From: Glandiceps talaboti
Taxonomy: Eukaryota > Hemichordata > Enteropneusta > Spengelidae
Direction of reading: 5' to 3'
Length of the DNA stretch: 64,000 nt
NCBI RefSeq assembly: GCF_964340395.1
Contig: NC_135551.1
Span: 1,300,001-1,364,000, forward strand
How positions within the stretch are numbered: the first letter of the stretch is position 1; the number at the start of each line of letters is the position of its first letter. Position numbers and translations under genes: made by a program. Below the pieces are notes generated by a model. That model did not search any database. It had not been told where the DNA came from and was given only the letters and a program-made list of their open reading frames with translations. Below, in pieces: positions 53,945 to 63,133 of the stretch.

Positions 53945-55432
53945 TGTTGGATACATTACTGGGGTCAACTGACAGGATTTGTTTGATGGCTTGTTGTATA
54001 CATTACATGGGGTCAACTGACAGGATTAGCCTTACTGGGATAAACTGATGGAAGTGGGTTGATGGCTGGGTGTATACATTAATGGGGTCAACTGACGGTT
54101 ATGGGTTGACAGTTGAATGTTTACATATATCTAAAGATGTGATTGTGTTGACAACTGATTGTATAAATTACTGGAGTCAACTGATAGGATTGTGCTGATG
54201 GCTGGTCATATATATTACTGGGGTTGACAGCTGCTTGTGTACTTTGCTGTGGTCAACTGACGGGATTGGCATTACTAGAGTCAACTGCAAGGAATGGCTT
54301 TACTGCGGTCAACTTACCGGATTGGGTTGACAGCTGATTGTGTACAATTACTGTGGTCAACTGACGGGAATGGGTTGACTACTGATTATGTGTATTACTG
54401 CAGTCAACTCAGCGACATGATTGGGTTGACTGTTCATTGTATACGTTCCTATGGTCAACGTATGTGATTGGGTAGACAACATGTTTATACTTCACTGGGA
54501 TCAACTGATGGGTTTGGATCGATAGCTGATTGCATTACTGGGATCAACTGACTTGATTTGTGTTATGGCTGGGTGTATACATTACTGGGGTCATCTGATG
54601 GGAGTGATTTGACGGTTGATTGTATACCTTACCTAGGTCAACTGACCTGATTGGGTTGACGGCTGATTGTATACTATACTGGGATGAACTGACGTGATTT
54701 GTTTGATGGCTTGTTGTATACATTATTGGGGTCAACTGACAGGATTGGCCTTACTTGGATCAACTGATGGGATTGGGTTGACGGTGGAATGTATTTCTTG
54801 GGTTGACAGCTGAGTGTATACTTCGCTGAGGTCAACTGACCGGATTGCCATTACTCGTGTCAAATGACAGGATTGGGTTGCTAGCTGATTGTGTAGGGCT
54901 ACTGGTATCAACGGATGGGATTGACAGCTGATTGTGTACATTATTGGGGTCAACTGACGAGGTTGGGTTGACAGCTGATTGTTTAAATTGATAGGGTCAA
55001 TAGAAGTGATTCAGTTGACACCTGATTGTAAACATTACTAGGGTCAACTGACGAGATTTGCATTACTGGGGTCAACTGACCATATTGGGTTGAAGGCTGA
55101 TTGTATACAATAAATGGGGTCGACTGATGGGAACAGGCTGACTGTTTATTGTATACATTACTGGGATCAATTGACTATTAACGGTGTCATGGCTGATTAT
55201 GTGCATTACTGGTTGAGAGCTGGTTGTGAAAAATACTAGTCAGCTGACGGGAATGGATTGCTGACTGATTGACATTACTGGGATCAATGAACATGATTGG
55301 GTAGACAGCTGCTTGTATACATTACTGGGATCAACTGATAGGATTGGGTTGGTGGCTGGTTCTATGCATTACTGGGGTCAACCGACAGGATTGGGTTGAC
55401 AGCAGAGTGTATATTACTGGGGTATTACTATT
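53945..55432. repeat. 47-bp array, third and most diverged block
   Basis: Roughly 32 degenerate units with TACATTACTGGGGTCAACTG, GGATTGGGTTGACAGCTGAT and many indels. Divergence is clearly higher than at 50154-51200, so this is an older part of the array. Confidence 0.9.
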
Positions 55433-55682
55433 ACTCAGGCAATGCTTTGTCGTTCTCACTATCTAGAGGCTTTTCGACGGTGTCGACAACGTTGTTTATA
55501 TCAATTTATGTCAACACCGTCAGAAAAAACGTGTCAGACCAGTTGACAACGTTGCTACAACGGCGGAGATTAACGCCGGCGTAAACAGCTGGACCTGCAA
55601 CGGTGCGCCGACGCAAATTCCTCAACGTAGCATGTGAACGCTTTGACGACGGCGTAAACGCCCTCTCGCGACGACATTCGTC

Positions 55683-55690
55683 TATATAAC
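55683..55690 (+). promoter_or_regulatory. TATA box candidate
   Basis: CTATATAA lies about 50 bases before the ATG at 55736, inside a CpG-rich stretch. The spacing allows transcription to begin near 55713 and leave a short leader. Inference from motif and position only. Confidence 0.4.
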
Positions 55691-55735
55691 CACCTCTGAC
55701 CTTTGCTTCTGATCAGTGTTCACAATACAGATGGG

Positions 55736-55912
55736 ATGGCAGAACAACGTGCGACTCCTATCATTATCATATACGCTCTATTCACTGGCGTTAAAGCATT
55801 GTTCAGAAAGCCAAACAGCATGAACATGAAACACATGGTCGATCGCCTACGGCGTCATTCAAAATTCCTTGTATACCCATTAGTGACCAAAGGAAGCAAC
55901 TCTTGTTCATGA
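55736..55912 (+). CDS. Short hypothetical ORF in the CpG-rich insert (possible truncated transposase N-terminus)
   Basis: The ATG at 55736 sits in a good translation context (purine three bases before, G after) and opens a 58-residue frame. It starts MAEQRATP, has a hydrophobic stretch (IIIIYALF), then a basic region (RLRRHSKFLVYPLV) and ends at TGA. A hydrophobic stretch followed by arginines and an aromatic-hydrophobic-P-L/W motif is reminiscent of N-termini of PIF/Harbinger-type transposases, but no catalytic domain follows, and the frame ends where such a protein would continue. It may be a decayed transposase start, an unknown small protein or chance. The TATA box upstream favours some transcription. 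Confidence 0.25.
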   Translation: MAEQRATPIIIIYALFTGVKALFRKPNSMNMKHMVDRLRRHSKFLVYPLVTKGSNSCS

Positions 55913-56249
55913 ACATGATCCAGAAGTCGACGACTAAAGCGTTGGACACGTCTTGATCGCATATGAAGGTGAAGCAACAAGAGGCACGCTGCTGTTACAT
56001 GCTGCACATCTACCATTCTTGTTTACCATGCGTTGTAACATATACATATATTGATCTGTAGAGGGCGCGTTACGCCGGCGATTCTCCCAAAACAACGACC
56101 TAAATGACTGCGTGTGGACGCCAGTACGGATTAAGAGTTAATCCGTCGGTGTTTACCGATCAAACAGCATTGCATTTCGACAACGTCGTTGCACTAGAGA
56201 GAACATGGCTTGTGACTTGTGTCATGTGTGTGAAGTCTGGATAAGACTA

Positions 56250-56282
56250 TATGCTGATGGGATTAGCATTACTGGGGTCTAG
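56250..56282. repeat. Isolated last unit of the 47-bp array
   Basis: CTGATGGGATTAGCATTACT followed by GGGGTCT matches the 47-bp repeat and marks the right shoulder of the insert at 55435-56245. Confidence 0.7.
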
Positions 56283-56499
56283 GATGGAGTCAGAATTTAC
56301 GGCGGGAGGCAGCCTGGGGAGAAATTGGGGAGGGGGGGGGGCATGAAAATTCTGATGGTCTGAAAGGGGGGGGGGGGCAAAATAGTTTGCTCATGATTTG
56401 AACCAAATTAAACCTCAGGAGCGGTAATTTACCAAATATTCTCACAGCTTTGCCGCAATACCTTCTGCGAATGTATTTGTGTATGTGTTTGTGTATTTA

Positions 56500-56531
<32 letters not shown>

Positions 56532-56536
56532 GTTTC

Positions 56537-56574
<38 letters not shown>

Positions 56575-56667
56575 ACTCTCTCTCTGGAGACTTTTGAACA
56601 ATCTAACCTCAGGAGCAGTTGCTAACCTTGTACTTTGTAAAATTGTACACTTCATTTACCTACCAGA
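56283..56667. repeat. G-rich runs and (TCTG)n microsatellite
   Basis: Two guanine runs (about 56327-56341 and 56366-56377), with nearby GGGG blocks, could form a G-quadruplex on the + strand. A TCTG tract with TCTC interruptions follows at about 56500-56585. The remaining bases up to the LTR are unremarkable. The 82-codon frame at 56450-56698 crosses the microsatellite and is not a gene. Confidence 0.8.
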
Positions 56668-57242
56668 TGTAGCCGTCTTTAAGTTAGGTGCGTACTGAGA
56701 ACATACAGGGAGTGGTAGAGCGCCCTCTCTGACATGATGGGCTAAACTTTATTTTAACCAAGCTAGGGGGTTGAGAAGAAAGACCACGAGAAAAGAAGAT
56801 GATATTGAGCTTGATGGGATGAAGTTCATACAAAAGTTTTGCACGGACAATATCAACCTGATGTATTGACATTTCAGTGCAAACACGAGAAGAGAGTCTG
56901 AACTGTGTGAGTATCGAATATAGATAAAGTGTATTACGTTCAAAATCTTCAAGGATACAGAGGAGGCGACAGTGATGTTTCACTCTGATTGTGTGAAGAA
57001 CGAACGGTAACTACTGTACAGTGAAGATGAACGAACAATAAGTGCGAGCTTTGCTGAACTTTGATGCTGTGCTGTCTGTGAGGAACGGTAGGACAATAGT
57101 GAAAGAGACTAGAGAACCCCGTTCATGTAGATGACAAACAGAGCGTCATTGATGAACTATATTTATTGAGAATATTTCAATATTTGCATCGTTGGAAAGA
57201 GAACTGCAAACCTGTGCTTCAAGTTGAGCAACCCCGTAGTGG

Positions 57243-57250
57243 TGACGTCA
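57243..57250. promoter_or_regulatory. CRE-like palindrome TGACGTCA in the 5' LTR
   Basis: A perfect TGACGTCA, the binding motif of CREB/ATF-type bZIP factors, is kept in the 3' LTR at 63713-63720. Its use as an LTR enhancer is inference. Confidence 0.5.
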
Positions 57251-57270
57251 TCGTCCACGCTAGCCAAGTC

Positions 57271-57276
57271 CACGTG
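57271..57276. promoter_or_regulatory. E-box CACGTG in the 5' LTR
   Basis: A palindromic CACGTG, the motif of bHLH-zip factors, lies 21 bases after the CRE-like site and is also kept in the 3' LTR (63741-63746). Function inferred from motif only. Confidence 0.4.
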
Positions 57277-57750
57277 GAGGAAAGAATCCAGCTCCGCCAT
57301 TGAGGAGATGCCAGTAGTGGTATTTGTGGGTTAGTTGTCATAACGTGTATTGACATTCATAAACTGCTTTATCATAGTCTCAACCGATACTAGATTAAAA
57401 CTGTAACTGGTATAATTGTGGTATTTGATAAGTCAATGTATTTAACCTAGGGTTTTACTAAAGTGGAGAAATACTACTATTGTATACTAAGACAGTTGTT
57501 TATTAAGGTTGTTGTTCTGCATATCAACCATGGGTTGATGTGTCTTGTTTGTTAATAAGATACGTTTATACTTTATTAACCTGTGTCATTGTGAGTGTCA
57601 TTATCCCCTTTCCCCTGAACAAGTCCTATATCATAAAAAGAAACCAACCTCTGTGCTAGCGAATTTAAAGCCCCTTTCAGGATAAATTTATTTTTGCACC
57701 GCTTCAGGGCATTTCACACGCACTAGCCAGGCAAAGAAGGGTGACAAAAT

Positions 57751-57768
57751 TGGCGCCCAACGTGGGGC
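57751..57768 (+). promoter_or_regulatory. Primer binding site, tRNA-Lys1,2 type
   Basis: TGGCGCCCAACGTGGGGC is identical to the 18-base primer binding site used with tRNA-Lys1,2 by several retroviruses. It begins with TGG, complementary to a mature tRNA CCA end, and lies four bases after the inferred LTR end. It primes minus-strand DNA synthesis. Confidence 0.92.
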
Positions 57769-58170
57769 TTATTTGGCATAGTGATTACACAGTGTAGTGT
57801 GTTGGTGGATATAGGCACTGGATGTTCTGGGTAGAGGTGGTGGTGACCTCTGCATGTTTTATTCTTCTTGGTGCTTTTGCCGAGTTGTCTGTAACATTCA
57901 GGTGGCAGGTAAGGTGGTAGGTGTATATCCAAGTTTTCTTTTTTCGCATATAGCATCCTCACTTCAGAGTCCTGTTTGGTATTGCATAGCTACCCTGGTG
58001 TGTGCATTTTTTGTCAAGCACAAAGGGAAATTTGTTGTTTGGTAGCGAATATATGAATGGTGTGGGTATACTGCTGCATGAGACTGCACTTGTTGTGTTG
58101 CAGGGTATTTATTTTAAGTTTTGCAGGCAGTAGTGCAGGTAGTACCGGTCCAGCTTAAGTAGGAGACTGT
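57769..58170 (+). other. Untranslated leader between primer site and gag
   Basis: No gag-like frame here. CAG|GTAAGG at 57906-57914 is a good splice-donor match, and a T-rich stretch ending TTTTGCAG at about 58126 resembles an acceptor. A spliced leader or packaging region is possible but unproven. Confidence 0.5.
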
Positions 58171-58623
58171 ATGCAACGTTCAGGAATACAACGTGGTATC
58201 TACAGATTTAAGACTCCTAGAGGTAGAGGTATGGAATATCGGGTGAGGGAGAGCCACAGTGAAACAATAGGAGCTGTGGGTGGTGAATATTTTGACCCTG
58301 GAAGGGAGGATATTACAAGCCAGGATCGAATAAAGAAAGAGGAGGTAAGTAGAGATAGTTTAGGGCCTAAGCCTAAATTGCATAGAGAGAATGCGCTGCA
58401 TGGGGAAGAAGAGTTTAGAAAATACGGTTTCCCAGTGAGTACTCCTAGGGCCTCTAGGGAATCTACTCCGCATGCATCCAGCCATAGTGCTCCGGAGATT
58501 TCAGTGCTTTTTGAAGATGGTAACGAGAGAATTAGAGTACCTACAGGGCTAGTACAGAGACCCCGGTTGTCCACATTTTCGGGAGACGCTAACCGTAAAG
58601 GAGATGTTTCCTTTGACTTGTAG
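58171..58623 (+). pseudogene. gag: gag N-terminal part, ended by in-frame TAG
   Basis: The ATG at 58171 opens a 150-residue frame: an arginine/glycine-rich start (residues 1-25), a charged low-complexity linker, then the capsid start with the motif LSTFSGDANRKG and VSFDL. The frame is closed by TAG at 58621-58623, immediately followed in the same frame by the rest of the capsid. The break lies where related gag proteins usually have a tryptophan (SFD-x-W type motif), so a single-base nonsense change is likely. With the next segment it forms one gag. Capsid layout resembles the gag domain of PNMA-type (paraneoplastic Ma antigen) proteins and their gypsy relatives. It would encode the structural coat of the particle. 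Confidence 0.85.
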
Positions 58624-59409
58624 AAGTACGAAGTGGAATGCCTAAGTCGGGAGGGTACTTACAGTCGTGAAGTATTAGTGCAAACCGTGCGCACTTCACT
58701 TAAAAAAGATGTGGGTTTGATAATTATGCATCTTGGCGTTATGGCAAATTTAGATAATATTCTAAGTAAGCTAGAAACTATTTATGGAGAAGTTGATACT
58801 GGTGCCTCCTTGCTAGAGAAATTTTATAGAGAGAGTGAACAAAAAGAGAGCGAGACAATTGCAGCGTATAGTTCTAGACTACAGCTATCCATCAACAAGG
58901 TTGAGCAACATGGCGGAATATGTGACTCGTCAGTTGACGAAACATTGCGCACTGTATTCTGGAGGAAATTGGTTAATGGTAATCTCAAGAATGTGTTGTA
59001 TTACAAGCGGAATCAGTTTGAGACATTCGACGAAATGGTGCGAGAAGCCTGTAGAATAGAACAGGAGATCGGTGAATCCAGTGATAAATCGAAGTCCAAG
59101 CGTAACCCCTCCGGACAGGTCCACTTTGCTGCTGTTAAAGGAGAAGGAGATGGAGAGAGACTTGAGAGTGTCACGGGTGTGGATAGACTCCTGAAAGAGC
59201 TTCAGGAACTGCGCACAGGAAATAAACAATATTATGAAGAAGTAAAAGAAGTTAAGTGGAAAATGTTGGCTATGGAAACAAAGAGAAGTGATGAGACTAA
59301 GAGTGACAAGTCATCTAGTAAATCCAAGAAGAAGCCACTGCGTTGTTACAACTGTAATATGGATGGACACAAACGTTCAGATTGTCCTTTACCAAAGATG
59401 CCTATCTGA
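58624..59409 (+). pseudogene. gag: gag capsid and first CCHC zinc knuckle, ended by in-frame TGA
   Basis: Same frame as the upstream gag piece, beginning directly after its TAG, with no ATG of its own at the start. Conserved capsid features include KYEVECLS, LSKLETIYGEVD, LLEKFYRESEQK, SSRLQLSINKVEQHG and FDEMVREACRIEQEIG, the pattern of gypsy/PNMA-like capsids. A lysine/serine-rich linker leads to a CCHC knuckle, CYNCNMDGHKRSDC. TGA at 59407-59409 then interrupts the frame six residues after the last knuckle cysteine. The nucleocapsid would bind genomic RNA. The TGA may be a decay mutation or, less likely, a readthrough site. Confidence 0.88.
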
Positions 59410-60548
59410 TGTTTCAATTGTAATGAGGAAGGACATACAGCTCGTAGGTGTCCACAAGGGAGAGAGCGAGTTCCTGGTGACCCATTGGAGGAGCCACAGG
59501 CACAGATACATGCTATACCTCGCGCTCCTGCAAGAATAGGCCCTAATGGGAGACGACTAAGTACACATAGGAGGGTAGGTAAAACTCATCAAGCTGCTGG
59601 CCCAAGTTTGGTTTTGATGCAGACAAGGCCAAAGGGAAGAATTATTGGAGACCCAAATGAAGATGTCATTTTGATAGAGGGAAGAGAATGTCCGTGTCTG
59701 ATTGATACTGGATCGCAAGCGACTACCATTGGGAAACACTACTATGATAATTACCTTTCAGAGTTTCCACTGATGCAGGCAGATGAGGTCGGGGTGTTGA
59801 CTATTACTGGTGCTGGAGGACAGGATGTACCGATTTTAGGAGTGATTGAAGTCACTGTGTCATTTCCCAAGAGAGTGTTTGGCAGTGAAAGTGAATATAG
59901 TATTCCAGCTGTAGTTGTACAGGACAACGACTATAATGTACGAGTGCCGGTGATTGCTGCAACTAATTTACTGTGCTATTATAATCACAAACCCCAATCT
60001 TACAGTATGGGAAGGCAGGCCAAGTCTATGAGGATGTCTGCAACAGGTCAGGCAGTGGTACGATGCCTAAAGGCAAGAGAACAGTTTGTAGGTAAGAATG
60101 GATGTATTGGAGAGATCCATGGGTCTTTTACACGTCCGATAGAGATTCAACCTGATCAGGCTGTTACCCTGTGGGGGAAAACCAGTGCAGGTCCAGTAGG
60201 AGATGAGTATATAGTGGCAGTGGAACCGAGTCCTAAGGCATCGGGAAGACTAACTCTGAGCCCGACAGCTACAGTATTGACTTGTGAGAAAAGAAGATCC
60301 AAAGTACCTGTTTTGGTGCAGAATAGAACAGCAAAGACTTTGGTGATACAACCAAATGAAGTAATGGGGAAAGCTAGAGCTTTAACTTGGATTGGATCCC
60401 CTAAGGAATATATGTCGATCAACTGTGCTCAACAGCAAAGTGAGAATGCGGTTAAGAAGGTATTGTCTGCGTCAAGACGAACTATACAAGTCGAAGGTGT
60501 AGAGTTTGATATGAGTGATTGTCCCCTCAGTGATCAACAGTATGCATG
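59410..60548 (+). pseudogene. pol: Second CCHC knuckle, aspartic protease and protease-RT linker, truncated
   Basis: Continues the gag frame after the TGA. It opens with a second knuckle, CFNCNEEGHTARRC, then a proline/arginine-rich linker and a retropepsin-like protease. The active-site motif is LIDTGSQ, with DTGS at 59704-59715; later ILGVIEV and VPVIAATNLL match the usual flap and C-terminal protease positions. About 180 further residues resemble the linker before reverse transcriptase, ending SDCPLSDQQYA. There the frame stops because the sequence switches to inverted integrase DNA; no reverse transcriptase follows. Gag and protease share one frame, so no frameshift signal is needed between them. 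The protease would process the polyprotein in trans only if expressed. Confidence 0.87.
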
Positions 60549-61245
60549 AATAACTGGAGCCACATACTTCTTCCACTCGGCTTACTTTTCTTCTGGCAAG
60601 ATGCCCAACATATCAATAAGCGTCTGGTTGAATCGTTCACACTGTCCGTTCCCCTGGGGATGATAGGGGCTAGTCCGAGATTTTTGAACGCCAGTTATTT
60701 CACAGAGTCGCTTTATGACAAAAGATTCAAAATTGCGGCCCTGATCAGTCTGCTAGGGAAACCATAATGTACTATAAAGTCCCTAAACAAATGATCTGCA
60801 GTTGTTACAGCCCTCTGATCCTTCGTCGGAATAGCCACTGTGTAGCGGGTGAAGTGGTCAGTTATTACCAGGATATCCTTATATCCACCCTTACAGTGTT
60901 CCAACTGAAGGTAATCCATACACACAAGCTCTAACGGTTGAGATGTGGTAACACTTACAAGAGGAGCTTTCCATCTACTTTCACGAGTCATCTTACGGTG
61001 CATGCATCTTTCACAGGAACGTACCTTATCCTTGACATCTCTTCCCATCTGAGGCCAATAGAATCTAGCTGGCAGCAGGTCAATTGTCCTCTCTTGACCC
61101 AAGTGGCCCACTTCATCATGCACTCCCTCTAAAGCTGTACCTCGACATTTGGCTGGAAGCACCAACTGGTATCGAACAACACCTCCCATTCCCGATCACT
61201 GTCGATGCAGTACACCATCAAGGAAACAGAGTCTTTTCCATTCTC
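60548..61245 (-). pseudogene. pol: Inverted integrase fragment (zinc-binding and catalytic core)
   Basis: Reading the minus strand from about 61245 down gives an integrase in reverse to the rest of the element. Present are the HHCC zinc-binding region (GVHDEVGHLGQERT ... CERCMH), the first catalytic aspartate in LVCMDYLQLE, then ILVITDHFTRY. After GFPSRL the frame shifts, consistent with loss of about seven bases just before the second aspartate; [27 protein letters not shown] (with the catalytic glutamate) and VAPVIHA follow in the new frame. There is also a TGA before the zinc-binding region and a TAA before the AEWKKY segment. All three acidic residues are visible but split between frames, so no active enzyme can be made. 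Confidence 0.9.
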
Positions 61246-62234
61246 TTAATCCCACTAGAAATGATAGCACTGGATTCTCACCCTATTTCCTAATGTTTGG
61301 AAGACATCCAAGATTTCCAGTAGATGTGTATCTGGGTGTTCAACCTGAGGAAACTGGGGATGCCACGCCAGAGAAGTATGCTGATGAACTAAGACAAAGA
61401 TTGAGGGTAGCATATGATTTAGCATCCAGAGAGGCTAATAAGAATGCTGAGAACAACAAGCTTCGTTATGATGTAAAGGCCAGAGAAGCTGTTTTGGAGC
61501 CTGGAGATAGAGTTTTAGTTCGGAATGTGAATATAAGGGGTAAACACAAACTTGCTGATCGATGGGAGAAATGTCCATATATTGTGGTAAGGAGGATTAA
61601 CCCTGTGGTGCCGGTATATGAAGTTAGACCAGAAGCAGGGGGTGATAAACGTAGAGTTCTACATCGCAATCTTTTACTGCCATGTCATTCATTGCCATTG
61701 CCATACACTGAGAGGCCCATGAGACAGACTTATGGAGATCAGTCTGCATCAAAGTTAGATGGTGTGCAGACACGTAGGCAACGGTACCTTCATGATGATA
61801 TGGTGGTTGAAGAAAATGTTGGTATGGATCTTGTATGGCAGAAACCCATGGCAAAACCTGAACCATTGGTGGAGAGTGACCCACAAGATGGACCGTCTGT
61901 TGTCTCCAAGGAAGATCCAAATGAGACAGAACTTTTGATGGACAAATCACAGTGTGATAAAGAGTGCACCTTGGTAGACAATATTGAAGTGGAGATCTCT
62001 GAAGACGACTCACACAGAGAGGAACCAGGACTTCCTGCCCAGCAAGGGAAGGATGAAGCAGAGGGTTGTGGTGAGGAGATACCTGAGGAGATACTGGAGG
62101 AGATATCTGATGAAGTCTGTGAAAATGAGCAACCATTACCTAGGAGATCAACTCGGATACGTAAACCACCAGATCGACTTGATTTGATGCATATTTGTAA
62201 CTTAAGGAAAATTGCGCGACTTGCAGTCTGCTAA
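61246..62234 (+). pseudogene. pol: Integrase C-terminal part in normal orientation
   Basis: From about 61246 the + strand resumes exactly where the inverted piece stops: NPTRNDSTGFSPYFLMFGRH, the usual region after the integrase core. It is followed by a helical segment (EKYADELRQRLRVAYDLASR) and a GPY/F-like C-terminal domain (GDRVLVRNVNIRGKHKLADR, then VYEVRPE and VLHRNLLLP). An acidic tail and RRSTRIRKPPDRL, typical of gypsy integrase ends, close the protein at TAA 62232. The open frame reaches back to 61149, but the first part is antisense to the inverted fragment and is not integrase. The C-terminal region would bind DNA during integration. Confidence 0.9.
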
Positions 62235-62487
62235 TTACATTAACAAAAGTGAGTCTGTGTGTAATCCACAACTTAGCAATAGTGAAGAGAGGGATTGTTT
62301 AATTAGCTTGATAAAGGAACTTTGTGGAATGATTTCCTCTCTTCAAGAATGTCTAAAGGGGAAGTCTAAGTTAGCTGCTGATATACATACTAGTGCCCCA
62401 GGGATAGGAACAGTGACAATAGATATGGGTTTAGAAGGGAAAAACCAGATTAAGGTGACTCAGCAAACATCACCTGTATTGGTCTGA
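62206..62487 (+). CDS. Small open frame overlapping the pol end, unknown
   Basis: An open frame of about 93 codons overlaps the integrase end by 29 bases in another frame and stops at TGA 62485. It has no ATG near its start; its first in-frame methionine lies in ELCGMISSLQECLKG, about 40 codons in. The stretch DCLISLIKELCGMISSLQEC could be a short amphipathic or coiled helix. It has no signal peptide or membrane anchor, so an envelope role is unlikely. It could be reached by splicing or frameshifting, or be 3' untranslated sequence open by chance. Confidence 0.2.
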   Translation, partial: GKLRDLQSANYINKSESVCNPQLSNSEERDCLISLIKELCGMISSLQECLKGKSKLAADIHTSAPGIGTVTIDMGLEGKNQIKVTQQTSPVLV

Positions 62488-63118
62488 GGACTATCAGCAG
62501 AATAACAGGTATGTAACATTGCATTATATGTTGAGAATTATCCAGGATATGAATGGCTGAATGTACCTACCATTCAGGTGAGTATATCTTGTTCATGTCA
62601 TAGCAAGAAATGTTTGGTGTTGCATGTAAGTCCAAACCCACATGTGAGCTGTGCAGGTGCTTGTCGCATAGTATGCCTTGCATGGGAAAAAAGGGAATTG
62701 CAGCATGGCAAGTGTTGGCTCTGGGATGCGGTATCTGTGTGTTTATGGTGCGGTAGTGTTGTGTGGAAAATCTTTCCTTTCCAGGGTGGCTACAATATCT
62801 CAAAAATGTAATTGTTTCACCTGTTCTGTAGCCCTTGTTGCACATGGCTCGGGCATGGCTTGCCACACTGCTGCATGGGTAAAGCTTGTATTATATTTAG
62901 TGTACTGTTTTATGGAAAGATTGAATTAAGAGTATTTCTCTTGTTTAACTTTGGTGTATAGCTTTTTCTATACTTTTAGTGAAGTTAGCTATCCTTTAAA
63001 GTGTTAAATGTTGTATTATTGTAAAACTGTTTTGATCTTTAAGTGAGACTTGATCATGGTTGATTTATCCAACTGTAGAGTTAGATATGAAAATATTGTC
63101 GGTTGGGACAACCTTTTT
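62488..63118 (+). other. 3' untranslated region of the retroelement
   Basis: No envelope-like protein is seen. CAG|GTATGT at 62506-62514 fits a splice donor, and TTTCCTTTCCAG at about 62773-62784 fits an acceptor. The short frames at 62578-62929 contain no recognisable domain. Confidence 0.5.
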
Positions 63119-63133
63119 GAAAGCAGGGGAGGA
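63119..63133 (+). promoter_or_regulatory. Polypurine tract
   Basis: GAAAGCAGGGGAGGA, purine apart from one C, directly precedes the TG start of the 3' LTR. This is the expected place and composition for the plus-strand DNA primer. Confidence 0.85.

Larger units (their letters stand above)
55435..56245. mobile_element. CpG-rich insert in the 47-bp array, probable DNA-transposon remnant
   Basis: This block separates 47-bp units ending near 55432 from a last unit at about 56250-56282. It is rich in CG dinucleotides, unlike its neighbours, with motifs such as GGCGTAAACGCC and TACGCCGGCG. An internal inverted pair lies at 55476-55487 and 55510-55521 (GACGGTGTCGAC against GTCAACACCGTC, one mismatch). 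Its edges share an imperfect inverted motif: TCTAGAGGCTTTTCGACGGT on the left and, reversed, TCTAGTGCAACGACGTTGTC on the right. It also carries a TATA box and a short ORF. This fits a non-autonomous or decayed DNA transposon; the family is not settled. Confidence 0.4.
56668..57746 (+). repeat. 5' LTR, about 1.08 kb
   Basis: Starts TGTAGCCGTC and matches 63134-64000 over its first 863 bases, with about 12 substitutions and a 4-base GCGC-type indel near 57071. The right end is placed at GTGACA (57741-57746), four bases before the primer binding site, giving TG...CA termini. Antisense frames of 99 and 67 codons in both LTRs are passengers. Confidence 0.88.

Noticed and set aside
56684-56983. 99-codon antisense frame found in both LTRs (also 63150-63449)
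   Set aside because: Its presence twice is explained by LTR duplication; no domain seen.
59557-60422. Antisense frames over the protease region
   Set aside because: They are shadows of the pol frame, which has clear motifs on the + strand.
61149-61245. First about 32 residues of the forward integrase open frame
   Set aside because: This part is antisense to the inverted integrase fragment and does not belong to the forward protein.
62240-63118. Possible envelope gene
   Set aside because: No signal peptide, furin-like site or membrane anchor in any frame longer than 90 codons.
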